64,000 bases of DNA from Trichaptum fuscoviolaceum (lineage: Eukaryota > Basidiomycota > Agaricomycetes > Hymenochaetales > Trichaptaceae), in contig CAJSYZ010000004.1 of the NCBI GenBank assembly GCA_910574455.1, positions 2,294,001 through 2,358,000 of the forward strand, read 5' to 3'. A program made the position numbers and the translations under genes. Positions within the stretch are counted from its first letter, which is position 1. Every line of letters starts with the position of its first letter. Positions 11,340 to 22,863 of this stretch are shown piece after piece. The notes under the pieces are model-generated. The model did not search any database. It was given only the letters and a program-made list of their open reading frames with translations, and had not been told where the DNA came from.

Positions 11340-12548
11340 ATGGTCCTAAACAAGAGTAGCAAATTCACCCCGTCGATCCCCGATGAGCTTTGGATGCAAA
11401 TCTTCTCGTACCTGTGCATTTACGATGCAGTTTCTTCTGTGGATGAGCTTCTTGATCCATTTGTACAACGTTATCCCCAAGAATTAGTGCAAGAGAATAT
11501 GAAGACAAAACGCGCTATTGCCTTGGTCAATCGTCATTTTCACTCGCTTTGCATGAATTTTGTCTTTGAGATGTTATTCTTTCGCGACGCCGGCCACCTT
11601 CACTCATTCATCGAGAGGATGCGTGAGTCGCCCGAACTCACGAAAGCGATTCAGCTCCGAACAAAGATATTGGAAGTGGCCTTTATCGTACAACCTAGTC
11701 TATCTGGCATTGATCCGCTTGACTGCATACATCCAGAAACACACGAAGCCGCTAGCCGGAGGAGCCTTGTGGACGTGGACATCATTTTCCAAGCATGTAT
11801 AAACCTGAAGCAGCTCGTGTGTTGCTTCTCCAGCTCTATGTTTTTCAACGACGGGCTCAACATCGGCAGCTCTTCCCTTCGTTATTTCGCCTGGAAACAT
11901 GCACCCCTAATGCCACTGCGATCTCTCCTACCATCGCTTAAGGAGTTACGCACTCTTGACCTCTCAATAACATCCATGGTCAAAGTCGATGATGACATCG
12001 ACATTCCGGAGTTGCCGTTTCTTCACACCATCCGTGGACCGCTCAACATCATCTGTCCTCTCCTCGGGAATTCGAATTTGCCTGCTCTCCGGACAGTCAT
12101 CGCTTGTCGATACAGAGCGAAGGCGGTTCCAAGCTTAAAGACCTTCTTCGATAACCATGGCTCGAAGCTGAAGAGCTTGGCACTAGACCATACGTGCGAC
12201 GTTCCTGATTTCCCGCCCCTTGCGGCATGTCCAAACCTGGAAGACCTAGTTGTCGACTGGGCTCATCTGTCCTCCATGCAACTTCCCTTGCGCAAACTCG
12301 CCAGATTAGGATTGGTATTCAACCCGGTCAAAGGTCTCCCTCCAGTGCTTGTTATTCTTTACAACCTCGAGATCTTCGAGAACTACGTAGACAGATTTCC
12401 GGACTTACGGACAATACAGATTGTGGAGTCACGCGTATCGAGCCATTTACTCAAGATGGGTCCGAACGCATTGCGGCTACGTCAAAGGCGACTTCGAGGG
12501 CATGGCGTAGAACTTCGAAATGAGGCAGGCGGGATTCTCATTGTATAA
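11340..12548 (+). CDS. F-box protein
   Basis: Intronless, 402 residues, starting at the first ATG of the frame. An F-box is near the N terminus (residues about 10-75): IPDELWMQIFSYL, then RAIALVNRHFHSLC. F-boxes dock on Skp1 so that an SCF ubiquitin ligase can act on a bound substrate. The rest has irregular leucine-rich segments (LKELRTLDLSI, LPALRTVIACR, CPNLEDLVVDW) like the degenerate leucine-rich repeats of basidiomycete F-box proteins, probably the substrate-binding face. Substrate unknown. Such genes form large, fast-evolving families in mushrooms. Confidence 0.88.
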   Translation: MVLNKSSKFTPSIPDELWMQIFSYLCIYDAVSSVDELLDPFVQRYPQELVQENMKTKRAIALVNRHFHSLCMNFVFEMLFFRDAGHLHSFIERMRESPELTKAIQLRTKILEVAFIVQPSLSGIDPLDCIHPETHEAASRRSLVDVDIIFQACINLKQLVCCFSSSMFFNDGLNIGSSSLRYFAWKHAPLMPLRSLLPSLKELRTLDLSITSMVKVDDDIDIPELPFLHTIRGPLNIICPLLGNSNLPALRTVIACRYRAKAVPSLKTFFDNHGSKLKSLALDHTCDVPDFPPLAACPNLEDLVVDWAHLSSMQLPLRKLARLGLVFNPVKGLPPVLVILYNLEIFENYVDRFPDLRTIQIVESRVSSHLLKMGPNALRLRQRRLRGHGVELRNEAGGILIV

Positions 12549-12929
12549 ACGAAACGTGCGGAGATTCAACAAGCTGAGCATTTGTTTACTCCTGATCAAT
12601 CTCAGTTGCCCACCCATCTGCTGCGCCTCGTTTCAAGGCGGATCTCGTATCTGGGATGTCGGAGTCAATATCGTATCTGATGCTGTACGTGATGATCGTC
12701 AAACTTTACTTCTGTGATGCTGAGAATAGTCATTAAACATTTTCATCTCAATCAGATCTAATTCTCTCTTCTGGTGGTATCCTGGAGAGATGATGGTAGC
12801 CTTATCATGGCTACTCCTATATAATCCTCCCTAATACGTGTTGGGTCGAAGTCTCACATCGCTCGCTTTCTTCCCCATCTTACCCTGCATCTGCACGCCT
12901 GGAGTCGCGGAGTCCATTTACATGCGGCA
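12549..12929. other. Spacer and leader of the mucin-like membrane protein gene
   Basis: No gene seen. A TATATAATCC-like A/T tract near 12820 is a possible core promoter for the following gene. Confidence 0.4.
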
Positions 12930-14804
12930 ATGGGTCGGAGGAGAGACGGACCTTTGTATGCCTCCCATTCAATACGATCGTTCGATTCATCAGAATTCGG
13001 TCTTTTCATCGTCTCACTCTTTCGCAGATGTCTGCCATCGCCCTTCTTCCCGTGGTCACTCCTCCTCCCACTGATTATACTGGCTCAGAGCAATTCGAAC
13101 CACGTCTCGGCAAGGAATATTACGATATTCTCTACCGACAATGGTATTAACTTCGCGGGGAACTGGACGAGCATTCCAAAGAAGAACTTGACTATCAAGG
13201 CCACGGATGAGATTAATGCTCTATTTACATTCGTTTTCAATGGTAAATATATTTTAGTTGACTTTGAGAAAATACGCATACGCTTATAACTGTGCTTTGA
13301 TAGGGAGTGCTGTCTATTATGTTTCTCGCATCACAGAGAAAGGAGGAATCGCAGTAATCGGAGTTGACAGCCCCGTAACTCAAACCGCCATCGACATGTC
13401 CTCTGGCAATGGATCCAATACAGGACCCAATCTAAAGTCGGATAAACCGCAAGTGTTGTTCAGCGTGACTGACCTGGACCCAAACGCACGGCATACATTG
13501 ACCGTCATAAACTCTGGGACTGGACAAAAAGGAGGCAGAGTTGTCGAACTCGGAAAGCTCTTGTGAGTACGTTGGTTGTATCGAGCTATGCCATCCCAAA
13601 GTTGTATTGCTGATACGAATTGCAAGGGTTGCGCAAGGAGAAAGTAATTCAAATCCCGATGCTGGTAATAATCGCAGAACCATTGGCACCATTAGTAACC
13701 TCACCAGCTCCAGCACCACTGTGAGCAGCACCATACCGACCAACACTATTACAACCAGCACAATTACAACCAGCACAATTACAACCAGCACCACTACAAC
13801 CAGCACCATTACAATCAGTACTAGCACTACAATGACCAAGGCCACAGGTGAACTCAGCGGAGTCGTGTCTACCTCACCAACAATTACCACTGAACATCGC
13901 TCTGTATCGGCCTCAGGCGGCGTCCTTTCTATTGGAACATTCATAGAAACTCCATTCTCTAACACAAACGACGGATTACCTACTGCGACGCCTGCTACCA
14001 ATCCGTCGCATAATGGGATTACTTCAGATGACGGAGGACCAAGAGGACCTACTTCTTCGATCGGTTCGGATAGTGGTTTGTCGAATTATGGTTCAATGGC
14101 AATGGACAATCCACTGATGTATACACCAGGAAATTCATCTGGAGGGACAAAGACATCTTCGCTGGAGGTTACTGACGAGACTACGACATCTAGTGCTACC
14201 AGCAACCATATTACTTCAACTCTAACTACCGCCGCGTCCCTCTTTCCACCCGAAACTCCGACAAGTCCATCAACACAGGGTAGTCCGTCAACACAAGATA
14301 GTAGTGGTTCAAACGCCACGAAAAGTAATATAGGAAAAGTAGCTGGAATCGTCATTGGAGTAATTGTCCTTCTCTTCATTCTCCTGTGCTGTGTGATGGC
14401 TACATTGCGGATAAAAAATCGCAGAGCCATGGTCGCAGCGAGACGCAGAGGTTTGTGCATCCTTTTACAATGCAATTATCTCTATTTATTCCTCTGCAGC
14501 TAACCCATACGTGTTCTCTGGCGCTTCCTTTTGTTCTCCGGGCGAGATCTCGAACGCCATCCCAAACGATGTCGTGTATCACCAGGAGATGGTTCACACA
14601 GGGGACCAGGCCAACGAGCGTGCTGCGAGCTTAAGCGGGTCCGGATCAAATTTACGCTCGTCCGCAACTATTCAGATCTCCGACCTCTCTAACTCGTCGA
14701 ACTTTACACATATCCTAGAAATGCTGGAAGAACAACTTGCCCCAAATACGAATGCGAATGCTGAAGTGGCCGAGCGGACGCGAGAAAGGCAGGATTACTA
14801 CTGA
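12930..14804 (+). CDS. Single-pass membrane protein with 'GNW' beta-sandwich ectodomain and Ser/Thr-rich stalk
   Basis: Exons 12930-13242, 13304-13562, 13627-14450 and 14500-14804 give 566 residues. The start is the least certain point: Met 12930 leaves about 40 residues before a hydrophobic signal (WSLLLPLIILAQS). The ectodomain (INFAGNW, then FTFVFNGSAVYYVSR, and DPNARHTLTVIN) matches the two paralogues at 50446 and 56683, a beta-sandwich type common on basidiomycete surface proteins. A long Ser/Thr stalk with a TTSTI repeat follows and should be heavily O-glycosylated. A transmembrane helix (VAGIVIGVIVLLFILLCC) is followed by a basic stop-transfer (RIKNRR) and a 120-residue tail. It is probably a cell-surface receptor or wall sensor. 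Ligand unknown. This copy is more diverged than the other two. Confidence 0.82.
13735..13840 (+). repeat. In-gene minisatellite coding TTSTI repeats
   Basis: Tandem 15-bp units (ACAACCAGCACAATT and variants), about seven copies, encode Thr-Thr-Ser-Thr-Ile in the stalk of the membrane protein. Unit length is a multiple of three, so copy-number changes would only lengthen or shorten the stalk. Confidence 0.85.
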
Positions 14805-15052
14805 TGGACATATTCTTGAGGACTTTTGATTATCTCCATTTATTGAATACCCAATGTATGACATTCATTATACATACATTTATACGCCGATTGTATCTAT
14901 CAGGTTGAACGGAACGGAACAAAAGTCTTTTATGTCCGGACAAATAGGATACTTTATATCCATCACTTGGAATCAGACGTGATATTAATCATACAAACGA
15001 CAGACCCAGAAGAAAAAAAGATTTAAAACGGGAAAGAGAAGGACTCATTTAG

Positions 15053-16393
15053 TCACCTATTGCTTTCAGTAGAACATTTCGAACATTGACAAACAAACCC
15101 CCACCCATCCTGCAACTTTCTTCTACGATCCTCGACCCGTAAGATATCTTCTTCGCCACGAATGTACGTAATGGAAAGCTCGGTACCGGACTTAATAGCC
15201 AAGTCTCCTCCTAGAGGTGCAGCAGTGAATACCCACTTTCTCCCTTGCCTCTCCTTGGATATATTTGGCGCGCAAGAGTGGTTGAAGAACGAAGCCAGGG
15301 TCCATATGCCATATCCAAGCATCTCCGGGTCCTCCTCGCTATCGGAGGTGCTCCATATGCCGAAACTGTTTCCAACGTCTCGACTGAGAACAGACTCGAT
15401 CGACTGCCGATTGAGAACAGTATCGTGGATCAGGGGAAGGGGCATAATAGCAAGCAATTGTAGGTAGGCGTTGACAACGAGGTACAGCGTGTTTAGAGAT
15501 GGGTAGGGATTTGAGGAGTTGAGCATGAGCAGATTGTCCCATGCGGACGGCGTCAGAGAGGATGCAGACATAAATTGACAGAGCACACCGCTGAGAATGA
15601 AGAACAATATATCGGTGTCCACGACTGGAAGTGTCAAAGCTTCTTGAACGGCCTTCTTTTCGCCCTTGAGGTTTGCCTTCGTTTCGGGCTGGCAACGGTC
15701 ACGGAGGCGGTGACGACGGATCGTAGCAGCCTGTCGCTCGATGATTGTCCACACCTGGATAGATGGTCAGCTCTCGCAAAGGCGACTACGTCCGCAGTCG
15801 CTAGGAATAGAGAAATGACAAAATGGAACATCTAGACAAACCTTATCGACTTCTTCTTCAGATGGTAGGACAGAGAACTGATCAATTCCTTGATCCTGCG
15901 AGCCACTGTTCCAGCTCTCTTTACGCCCTTGCCTTTGAATGTAGCTTTCGAGTGCGTTATAGGCTTCGAGCGCGACATCCCCGTATTCATTATACCAAGC
16001 ATTCCGACAGTCATCGCTGCAAAAGACCATCCCACCTCCATTCAATGCCACCGCCGGCCGATCTCCATCATCCCTGGCCGGAGTCGTAAGCTTCACCTTC
16101 CAGTTCCTTCCTCGCTCGTACTTGAAGCACCACGCACAGACCTCCTTCCTGAATGTGCGGTAAATTGCATAGGCAGATGGTGAAGACGAGACGAGAAGCT
16201 CCGTCTGACTCGGTATGTCCTGTGTAGCAAAAACACCGTATCCAGCTCCTTTTGCCTCTTTCACATCGAACAGAGCAGTCGCAAGCGAGGGCGGGTGTCG
16301 TACGCGTTTATTGGGAGGGTTTTTCGTGTGCGATAGAACCTGATTTTTGTCTTGCGCAGCCTGTGTTACATCCGTCAGGTTCCCAGCGGCCAT
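15053..16393 (-). CDS. SET-domain protein with partial MYND-like insert (SMYD/SET6-like)
   Basis: Exons (minus strand) 16393-15842 and 15754-15053 with an 87-nt intron; 417 residues from Met 16393. An open frame continues upstream without an ATG. The split SET domain shows KGAGYGVFATQDI (about residues 48-60) and FFNHSCAPNI (about 340-349), then the GTELSITYI strand and a post-SET CQCSKC. Between the SET halves lies a cysteine-containing insert, CAWC ... FCSDDCRNAW, resembling MYND but lacking its full set of zinc ligands. SMYD-type enzymes methylate lysines using S-adenosylmethionine. Substrate cannot be told from sequence. Confidence 0.85.
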
Positions 16394-18479
16394 CAGAATT
16401 ATAAACTTGTCTGCGTGAGATTCGAACGGATAGTCGTCAATTCGTGCAACGTCAAAGACCAGCTGGAGCCTGACAAGAAGTGGGAGGATGGGCCTCTTTC
16501 TTAAGTGCAATAATTGTACATAGACTCGAATCAGCCGTGGATTATCGGGTGGTTGTACAGTAGTGAGATAAATGTAACGACTGGTTCTACTCAATCATGA
16601 AGTAACAGTCACCATAATTTTCCTAAAACGTACTCACAGGCACCCTTTAAAGGAAGGTCCCTAAATTGTGCCAGTGGCTGAGAGAGTGCCAATGAGAGAG
16701 TGAGACGAATCGAGCGTGAACTTGAAAGTCCCACGCTATTTCAAGTTGAGCTACTATTGCAATATGGGCCACCGTAGTGGCAAGCTCCCTGGCTTTCCTT
16801 TGGGACCCTTGTGCTTTGAGCTTGTGTTCCTTGGGACTTGTGCGCGGACGTGGACGAGGGCAAGTCTGGGCTAGTTCTAGCGACCAGTGTTCCTTGGGAC
16901 TGATGTGTGGGCTTGGACGTGTATGGACTTGGGCGTGGGAAGTAGGATATGAGCGTGTGACAGATTTCGTAGTGGTATCTGGACGTGCGCGAATGCTATT
17001 GGAAATTCCAGCGCCGCTATATTCCTCCCGATAAACATAGTAGCAGATGAATTGTATCGCATATGTATATAATAACTGTATTTGTTCAAACGCCATTGGC
17101 CTTTGTGGTAGCAGTCCTGGGGAGATCCTACCGGCAAACAGTTAGAGGCATCCCAGAAGTAAGCATCCTAGAAAGTGTATTAATTCACCGAGAAGACGTG
17201 GTCCAGTGCAAAAACATAGGGAGGAAGGGCACTTGACAGCCTGAATTGCGTGGGAATTTCGACACCTCTTGTACTTTTTCGTGGGATTTCTGAACTACTT
17301 ATTTGGCTATTCTTTGTAATCAACGTCGGCAATCACTACTATACTTTAGCGGTTGAGCTAACGGCCGCAGATCTCTCCGTCTCAGTGACCGTTCGAAGAC
17401 CTAATTACATCTATTTCTACAAGCATGTCTCTCCGCCAAAGAAACCGCTTCTCCCAGGAGGTTCAGCACTCTTCATATTAACAAAACCGGGCATGCAGAC
17501 GCGACTTCGGAGTACGGGTGGCCGCCGTTCAGATATCCCTGCCTAATGCAAGGGACCGATAGTTGTCTTTTGTCACGCTTTCCACGATGCAGAAGGCGGC
17601 ATTGCTGCCACTATGACAGCGTACTGGTATAACGTGTCCGAAGAATGAAGTAACCAGGAAGGACTGTGGACCCTAAGGAAAGTGCAATGCTTGGTGGCGA
17701 GACTTGGTGGTTGGACTACCTGCTGGAGAGGCCTTAATGGAAAGATTATGAAAAGCAAATACCAATATGCTAGCTGCTGAAGTTGGTGTCCGGAGGTTAA
17801 TGGAGGGTCGAACGGGCCATCTGTATCCCCTACGCCTCCACCACAGCTACCAAGGACACAGCAGCCCCCTGTTGTGGCGGCTGAGACACCCAAGGAAGCT
17901 GCTCTGCTGAAGATGAATGGAACCGCTAGGCCACGAGCGCAGTCAACAAGGAGGATGTGGAGTGTGGCACTACACCCGGCCTTCCACTCCTTTATATCTC
18001 TTCAATTCGTGGCAAACAAACAAACACTGAAATTTTGTTCTGGACGGGTGCGGTGCAAACACGAGGTCAAGAGGAAGCCAATTGACGCGCTCTCCACCTA
18101 GGATTGTCAGCCACTCAGCCTCACACTTGGACAAGTCATCAGATATATGGGCACTTGTTCTAATAAATGAAAGAAGGTGTTAGTGTCCTGGTTTAACACT
18201 TTGAGTCAGACATTAGGAAAACAAAGCCCTTTTCCTGAATATCTGAAAGCAAGTCAGTGACCTTGCTAACGGGGTGAATATACTCTCAATATATTAGTGG
18301 GAGTAAGGGATGTGCCGGCGCAGCTCGGCCTGTATCTAGTAATAAAGACAACCATAGAAATAGATAATGATTACAGGATACAATTTTGCAACTTTCGAGA
18401 TGTACGAAAGGCTTAAGCTACAATTTTACTAGCACACAAAAAGCATAAAAAGAAAAGATAAAACATCAGAACTGTCCAT
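16394..18479. other. 2-kb region without a supportable gene
   Basis: Contains an inverted pair of AACTTGAA octamers (16719-16726 and 16740-16747, extendable to 9-bp arms) and an imperfect direct repeat containing TTCCTTGGGACT (about 16827 and 16890). Open frames are short and mutually overlapping. Confidence 0.5.
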
Positions 18480-20990
18480 CATCGTGTGTCCCAGTTGGGC
18501 TGCGTCGGTTCTTCACGATGTTCAGGATCCAGGTCTTCCGTATCCATGACCGCTACGCGAGGCGCATACTCAGCTTCACCATCCGAAGGTCTCCATGCCA
18601 GAGAGCCAGCGATCTGTAGACTAGTATCAATACTGCGCTTGTGGAAATCTTCTTCCATGCGCTGAGTCGCTGATGCCATTTAACAACCGGGAAACGCTGG
18701 ACAGGCAATCGAGCATGCAAGATAACACCCTCGTCTTCCGTAGACTTAAGCACCATTTGAATTGTCATTGTAAGCTGGGACAACATGTGTGCTGATGAAC
18801 TCAATTTGACAGGGAACCAATGTAACCAAAGTCAGATAGCAGATTAGAGAGTCGAGACAGAAAATATGAACTTACCCATCCAGGCATGAGACCGAGACCA
18901 CCAAGACGAGCACAAACACCAAAGGCACCTTTGCGACCGAACTCGACAGCGACTAAACCGAACGGCTCATCACGCAAAGGGATCAAAGCGAAGTCGGCAC
19001 CACTGAACAAGAACGGAGGCAGAGTAGTTTACTCCGGCTTTGAGTACACTCGGTCCCGATACATCTCCATGAGACGAGCAAGCTTCTCCGCAGCAAAACG
19101 ACCGTACAAATCAATGACGGCATGATCTCAAGCTCCCAGTGTCCGTCTGCAGTATTGTCCATCTGGAAGTCCACTCCTCTGTCGAAACCCCACGTACTGA
19201 ACGGACCACAGGCGAGGAAGTGAGGGACACGGCGCCGTTGAGCATAATTCATGTCCGCATGCACAACAGTATAGGCTGAAGCAGCAGTACCAGACCAGTC
19301 TAACGCAAACTGAATCAGTAAGTATACAGCACATATAGGAATAAAAGCGCTTATATTACACAATAATATGCTCGCCTGTCCACCAAATTTCATCATTATC
19401 AGACAAGCTCTTATCTATGCTCGTCACATCTCATACGCAGCCCACGTCATCAAGTTCTGTCCGTAATTCCATGAGTACCTGAACATATCAGCGCCTGGTG
19501 CGTGACCGTGTACTTCCCAGAGCCCAAGTCAAACCCGAACGCATCGTTGTCGTAGTCCGCGGAGGGGAAGACCATGGGATTGCGGGAGAAGTCCTTGCGC
19601 AAGAGGAGATGGTCGCGTGCGTTCGTTGACGAGGTGCCGTCCTGCAAAAGCGGGTTATTCGAAGTGATGTCAATAATATCGTCTGACACGCCCGTCAGCG
19701 TCACGTTCCGCGCTCACGAGCCCGTTCCAGCACCCGAAATCGTTGCAGGATCGGTGTTTGCAACCGCTCCGCAGTTCACTGCGGTGATCGAGGGGCCTCC
19801 ACCCTTGCCCGAGCTTGAGACGATGAACGAGATGCTCGCCGTCACCTGGGCACAGTTTATCGGGACATTAGATTCCAAGCTGATATTGACCGTCGTCGCA
19901 TTCGCATCGCCCGACTCCGTCTGTATTCGAGCATCGTGACCTGGCCTGAACCTCGTCAACTGCGGAGGGACCATGACCCGCTCCGCCTCAGGCACAAGCA
20001 GCTTGAAGCTATACAGATCCATCGTGATACTATTCAAGCGTCCCTAGAACGGCGTGTTGCTGTTGTTGAAGAACGATGACAGCGAGTCTTGCAAAGTGTA
20101 CGTAACAAACGGCGCAAACACTTTCTTCACGACCCGTCCCGCTCAGCTCCTCGCACGCGAGGCAGCCCATAAGCCCAATTCGATTTCCGTCTGATTTGAA
20201 TCAAGTAGCTGCTTGAAATGCATCCCATCTCCGCGCTGCACAAGGTCAAATCCATCCTGGAGGGCAGCATAGACAGAGCGGAGGTAGTTGAACTGCGTGT
20301 ACATGCGCCGCGCCTCTGACGTCGGGTCAAAGTGATCAAGCGATTTCGAATCATTGTAGCAGCCTGTAAGAGCTTTCTGCAACGGCATGTTGGAATATTG
20401 ATCTGAGCCGAGCTTATAGCATCCATGACGCTGCCATGCGGGGTTGGCGGGCATAGCTTGACGACTGTTCCAAGATCAGCGTTCAGGTCTTGAGAGATAT
20501 GAAATGAAATGTGATAAAGGTACTGACCCATATAGATAATTGCTAGCACCGTTATCTCTGTTCCTTGCCGTAGTATACAGTAGAAGGGAAACACCAGGCA
20601 TGACCAAGCTCGTAGCAAACGTCGCAAGTACACTGAATTTGGGACCGTTTACCAAGCTCTGCCAGCGGTAGTAGACATCGAAGTTACTCGTGCCGAACAT
20701 ATGACGCGGGTCTGTCTTGCCCAACTGAGCATTGATAAAATTGTTTGCCACGAACATTTCATTCCATGCGTCGACAAAGTTCACGCCAACATCATCACTG
20801 GCAGCGACCTGTAAGTTACCATCCATACCAAGGGAGCTCAGCGGCTCGTGAGAGAATGATATGTTGATTAGTGGAAGGCAATGCCATCGAGACCGTTAAT
20901 GCCCTTCGAGTGGAGGAAGTATTGATTATCGTCCGACACCATGTCTTTAATGGCAGCCAGATCAGGGGGCGGCGACATCGTCGGTGATGA
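18480..20990 (-). pseudogene. Decayed alpha-1,3-glucan synthase
   Basis: Minus-strand fragments follow the order of cell-wall alpha-glucan synthases but sit in shifting frames. 20985-20870: late alpha-amylase-like part (AAIKDMVSDDNQYFLHS). 20826-20476: EMFVANNFINAQLGKTDPRH, NGASNYLYG. 20454-20143: CYKLGSDQYSNMPLQKAL, LDHFDPTSEARRM. 20037-19450: LTRFRPGHDARI, STNARDHLLLRKDFS. 19396-19060: STWGFDRGVDFQMDN. Then it jumps to the glycosyltransferase-5 part: 19010-18860 ([20 protein letters not shown]) and its C-terminal edge to 18480 (EDFHKRSIDTS). Intact enzymes exceed 2,000 residues with many membrane spans. Here the N-terminal amylase part, most of the synthase domain and all transmembrane parts are missing, and frameshifts and stops separate the pieces. 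It cannot make a working enzyme. Confidence 0.9.
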
Positions 20991-21022
20991 CCACGACCAA
21001 GATACAAAGCTCCAAATGAGCC

Positions 21023-21191
21023 AGTACATGGACTAATGTAGCCAGTACCCGGACTAGTGTAGCAAGTACCCGGACTAGTGTAGCACAGTACATGGACTAA
21101 TGTAGCCAGTACATGGACTAATGTAGCAAGTACCCGGACTAGTGTAGCAAGTACATGGACTAATGTAGCCAGTAAGTGGACTTATGGACTC
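21023..21191 (+). repeat. 21-bp minisatellite, about 8 copies
   Basis: Units start at 21023, 21044, 21065, 21087, 21108, 21129, 21150 and 21171. Two variants alternate: AGTACATGGACTAATGTAGC and AGTACCCGGACTAGTGTAGC. The last unit is degenerate. The array abuts the 5' (broken) end of the glucan synthase pseudogene. Confidence 0.93.
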
Positions 21192-21284
21192 AGGGACTCC
21201 GGGACAGGTGCGGGGGAACCTCGGACGAAGTAGCAGTTCCCACGGAATTATGATCAGCAAGGCCCAGGGCAAGCCAGGGGACTA

Positions 21285-21902
21285 CAGTGGCGAAAGGCCA
21301 AAACCCGCCTCTGGGTGCAGGCCGGAATTTTGCGTGAAAACTTGTCATACTAAAATTTTTGTAATCAAAGTAAGAAAGATACGTCGATTTATGCAATAAA
21401 AAAAATTCCGGGCTATGTTTCAAATTTTTTGAAGGACATGAACTTTTTTTGTTAGATTTCAGCCTTTATTGGCCTTGGCTAGGCTGGAAATATAATCAGG
21501 AGTGATTTCCGAGCCTTTCTGGAAAGCTAACCAACTACGGTTAAAGAGTTGGGATGACCTTTGCCGGGTTACCGGAAATATAAATTCCGATTAAAATTTC
21601 TCGTAATGACAGATTTTCTGTTTGAGGCTCATCGGATCGCGAAAAGACGTTGATTCCGCATGTTCCGAACCCGTGGGAAATAGTTAAAAGAGCTGCAGCC
21701 CCAAATTAAGCAAGATGTTTCAAATTCAGACAAAAGATTTTTTTCGGAATCATTTTTGCGCAAAACTAATCTATAAGAGTTGAAGATAAACTGCATTAGA
21801 AGCTATTTACGCAGTTTCAGGGTCATTGGTTAAGTTTTGTGTCCGTAGAAAGAAAAGTTTTGAGGGGGTTTCCGAGAGGCTGGTTTTAGCCTTTCGCCAC
21901 TG
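21285..21902. mobile_element. Non-autonomous Tc1/mariner-like element (MITE)
   Basis: Both ends carry an inverted repeat of about 27 bp beginning CAGTGGCGAAAGGC, with two mismatches between ends. A TA dinucleotide flanks each side (21283-21284 and 21903-21904), as expected of the Tc1/mariner superfamily, whose ends commonly start CAGT. The 618-bp interior is A/T-rich and has no transposase-like ORF, so mobilisation would need a transposase elsewhere. Confidence 0.82.
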
Positions 21903-21904
21903 TA

Positions 21905-22465
21905 GTAGATCGACGATGTTATATTTATGTAGTTAATCTATCATGCAGTATTAGCAATGGCTTTCTATTCCAATACCACTGTTAACGAAAATGCGACAGT
22001 ATTTCCTCTTCACCTGCCTACGTCGAGTAGAATATCTTGACCCTACAAGATAGCTGCGGCTGAGTCTATTTGCCAGTCGACTGAGTCGAAAGGCGCAAGT
22101 CCAAAAGTCTGTCGGCCAAGCGACTTCAATGCGTCTCTGCTCACTTTACTTGCTCGTAGGACCTTGTAGTGTTCAGATAGTAAAGACGTAGCATAAAATC
22201 TGCATGTATTCGCTATCTGATTCTAATACAAGTTAAACTAAAAAAAAAGAGTGACCGGGCCTCGGGATGCCACCGGCAACTTGAACTTGAGAACCCGGCC
22301 ACTAAGCTTACTACATATGTAGTACTAATCAGGCACACTGTGACTGGCCTACGTTGAGTACTACCAGTCGCTTCATTTATCCTCCCCAACCTCCCGAAAA
22401 ATGCGACTGGATTACATGCCAGTGGTACCGCAAGTAGTATCACATCACCATGCTAGCTCATTATT
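21905..22465. other. Spacer between the two inverted-repeat elements
   Basis: No gene seen. Includes a perfect 16-bp palindrome, TACTACATATGTAGTA (22309-22324), and one AACTTGAA octamer (22278-22285). Confidence 0.5.
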
Positions 22466-22860
22466 GGATGACTTCCCGTAAGGATTTAGGACACCCAGGG
22501 TCGTCCTAAACCCCTAAGACCCCGCTCGGCAAGCATTTAGGGAGGGTTTTCTAAACCGTAAGCACAATCGTCCGAGAGCCATGAGCAGAAATTCCATGAA
22601 GTTCCGCCGGCCGATTCCCGCGGTATAGCTTACCTTTAAAGGTAAGGTATCAGGGTGTATATATGATATCTTACCGGATATGGTAAGCGAGGGTCAGGGT
22701 AGGTGTTTAGGACGACTGTCCTAGACACGGAGCATCTGGCAGACCCCCCTCCCCCCTCTGCCAGATCCTAGAAGTTTAGGATGCCCGGACCAGACCGAGA
22801 GTTTGGCTCCGATCAGTTTAGGACGAAAATGTCGTCCTAAATCCTTACGGGAAGTCATCC
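22466..22860. mobile_element. 395-bp inverted-repeat element with perfect 27-bp ends (MITE)
   Basis: The left end (22466-22492, starting GGATGACTTCCCGTAAGG) is the exact complement of the right end (22834-22860). ATT flanks both sides (22463-22465 and 22861-22863), a possible 3-bp target-site duplication. Each terminus also folds into a subterminal hairpin built from TTAGGAC and GTCGTCCTAA. A second pair around 22630-22690 (GGTAAGGTAT / ATATCTTACC) lies inside. No ORF of note. The superfamily is unclear; a 3-bp duplication would fit Harbinger-like elements, but ATT is not their usual TWA. Confidence 0.83.
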
Positions 22861-22863
22861 ATT

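Noticed and set aside
16421..16445. GTTCGAATCTC, resembling a tRNA B box on the minus strand
   Set aside because: Lies beside the SET gene start; no A box or cloverleaf could be drawn around it.
17250..17546. 98-codon frame with a hydrophobic stretch resembling a signal anchor
   Set aside because: Starts at GTG, has no recognisable family and no adjoining exons.
19574..19939. 121-codon plus-strand frame
   Set aside because: Antisense of the glucan synthase pseudogene, whose minus-strand residues match the family.
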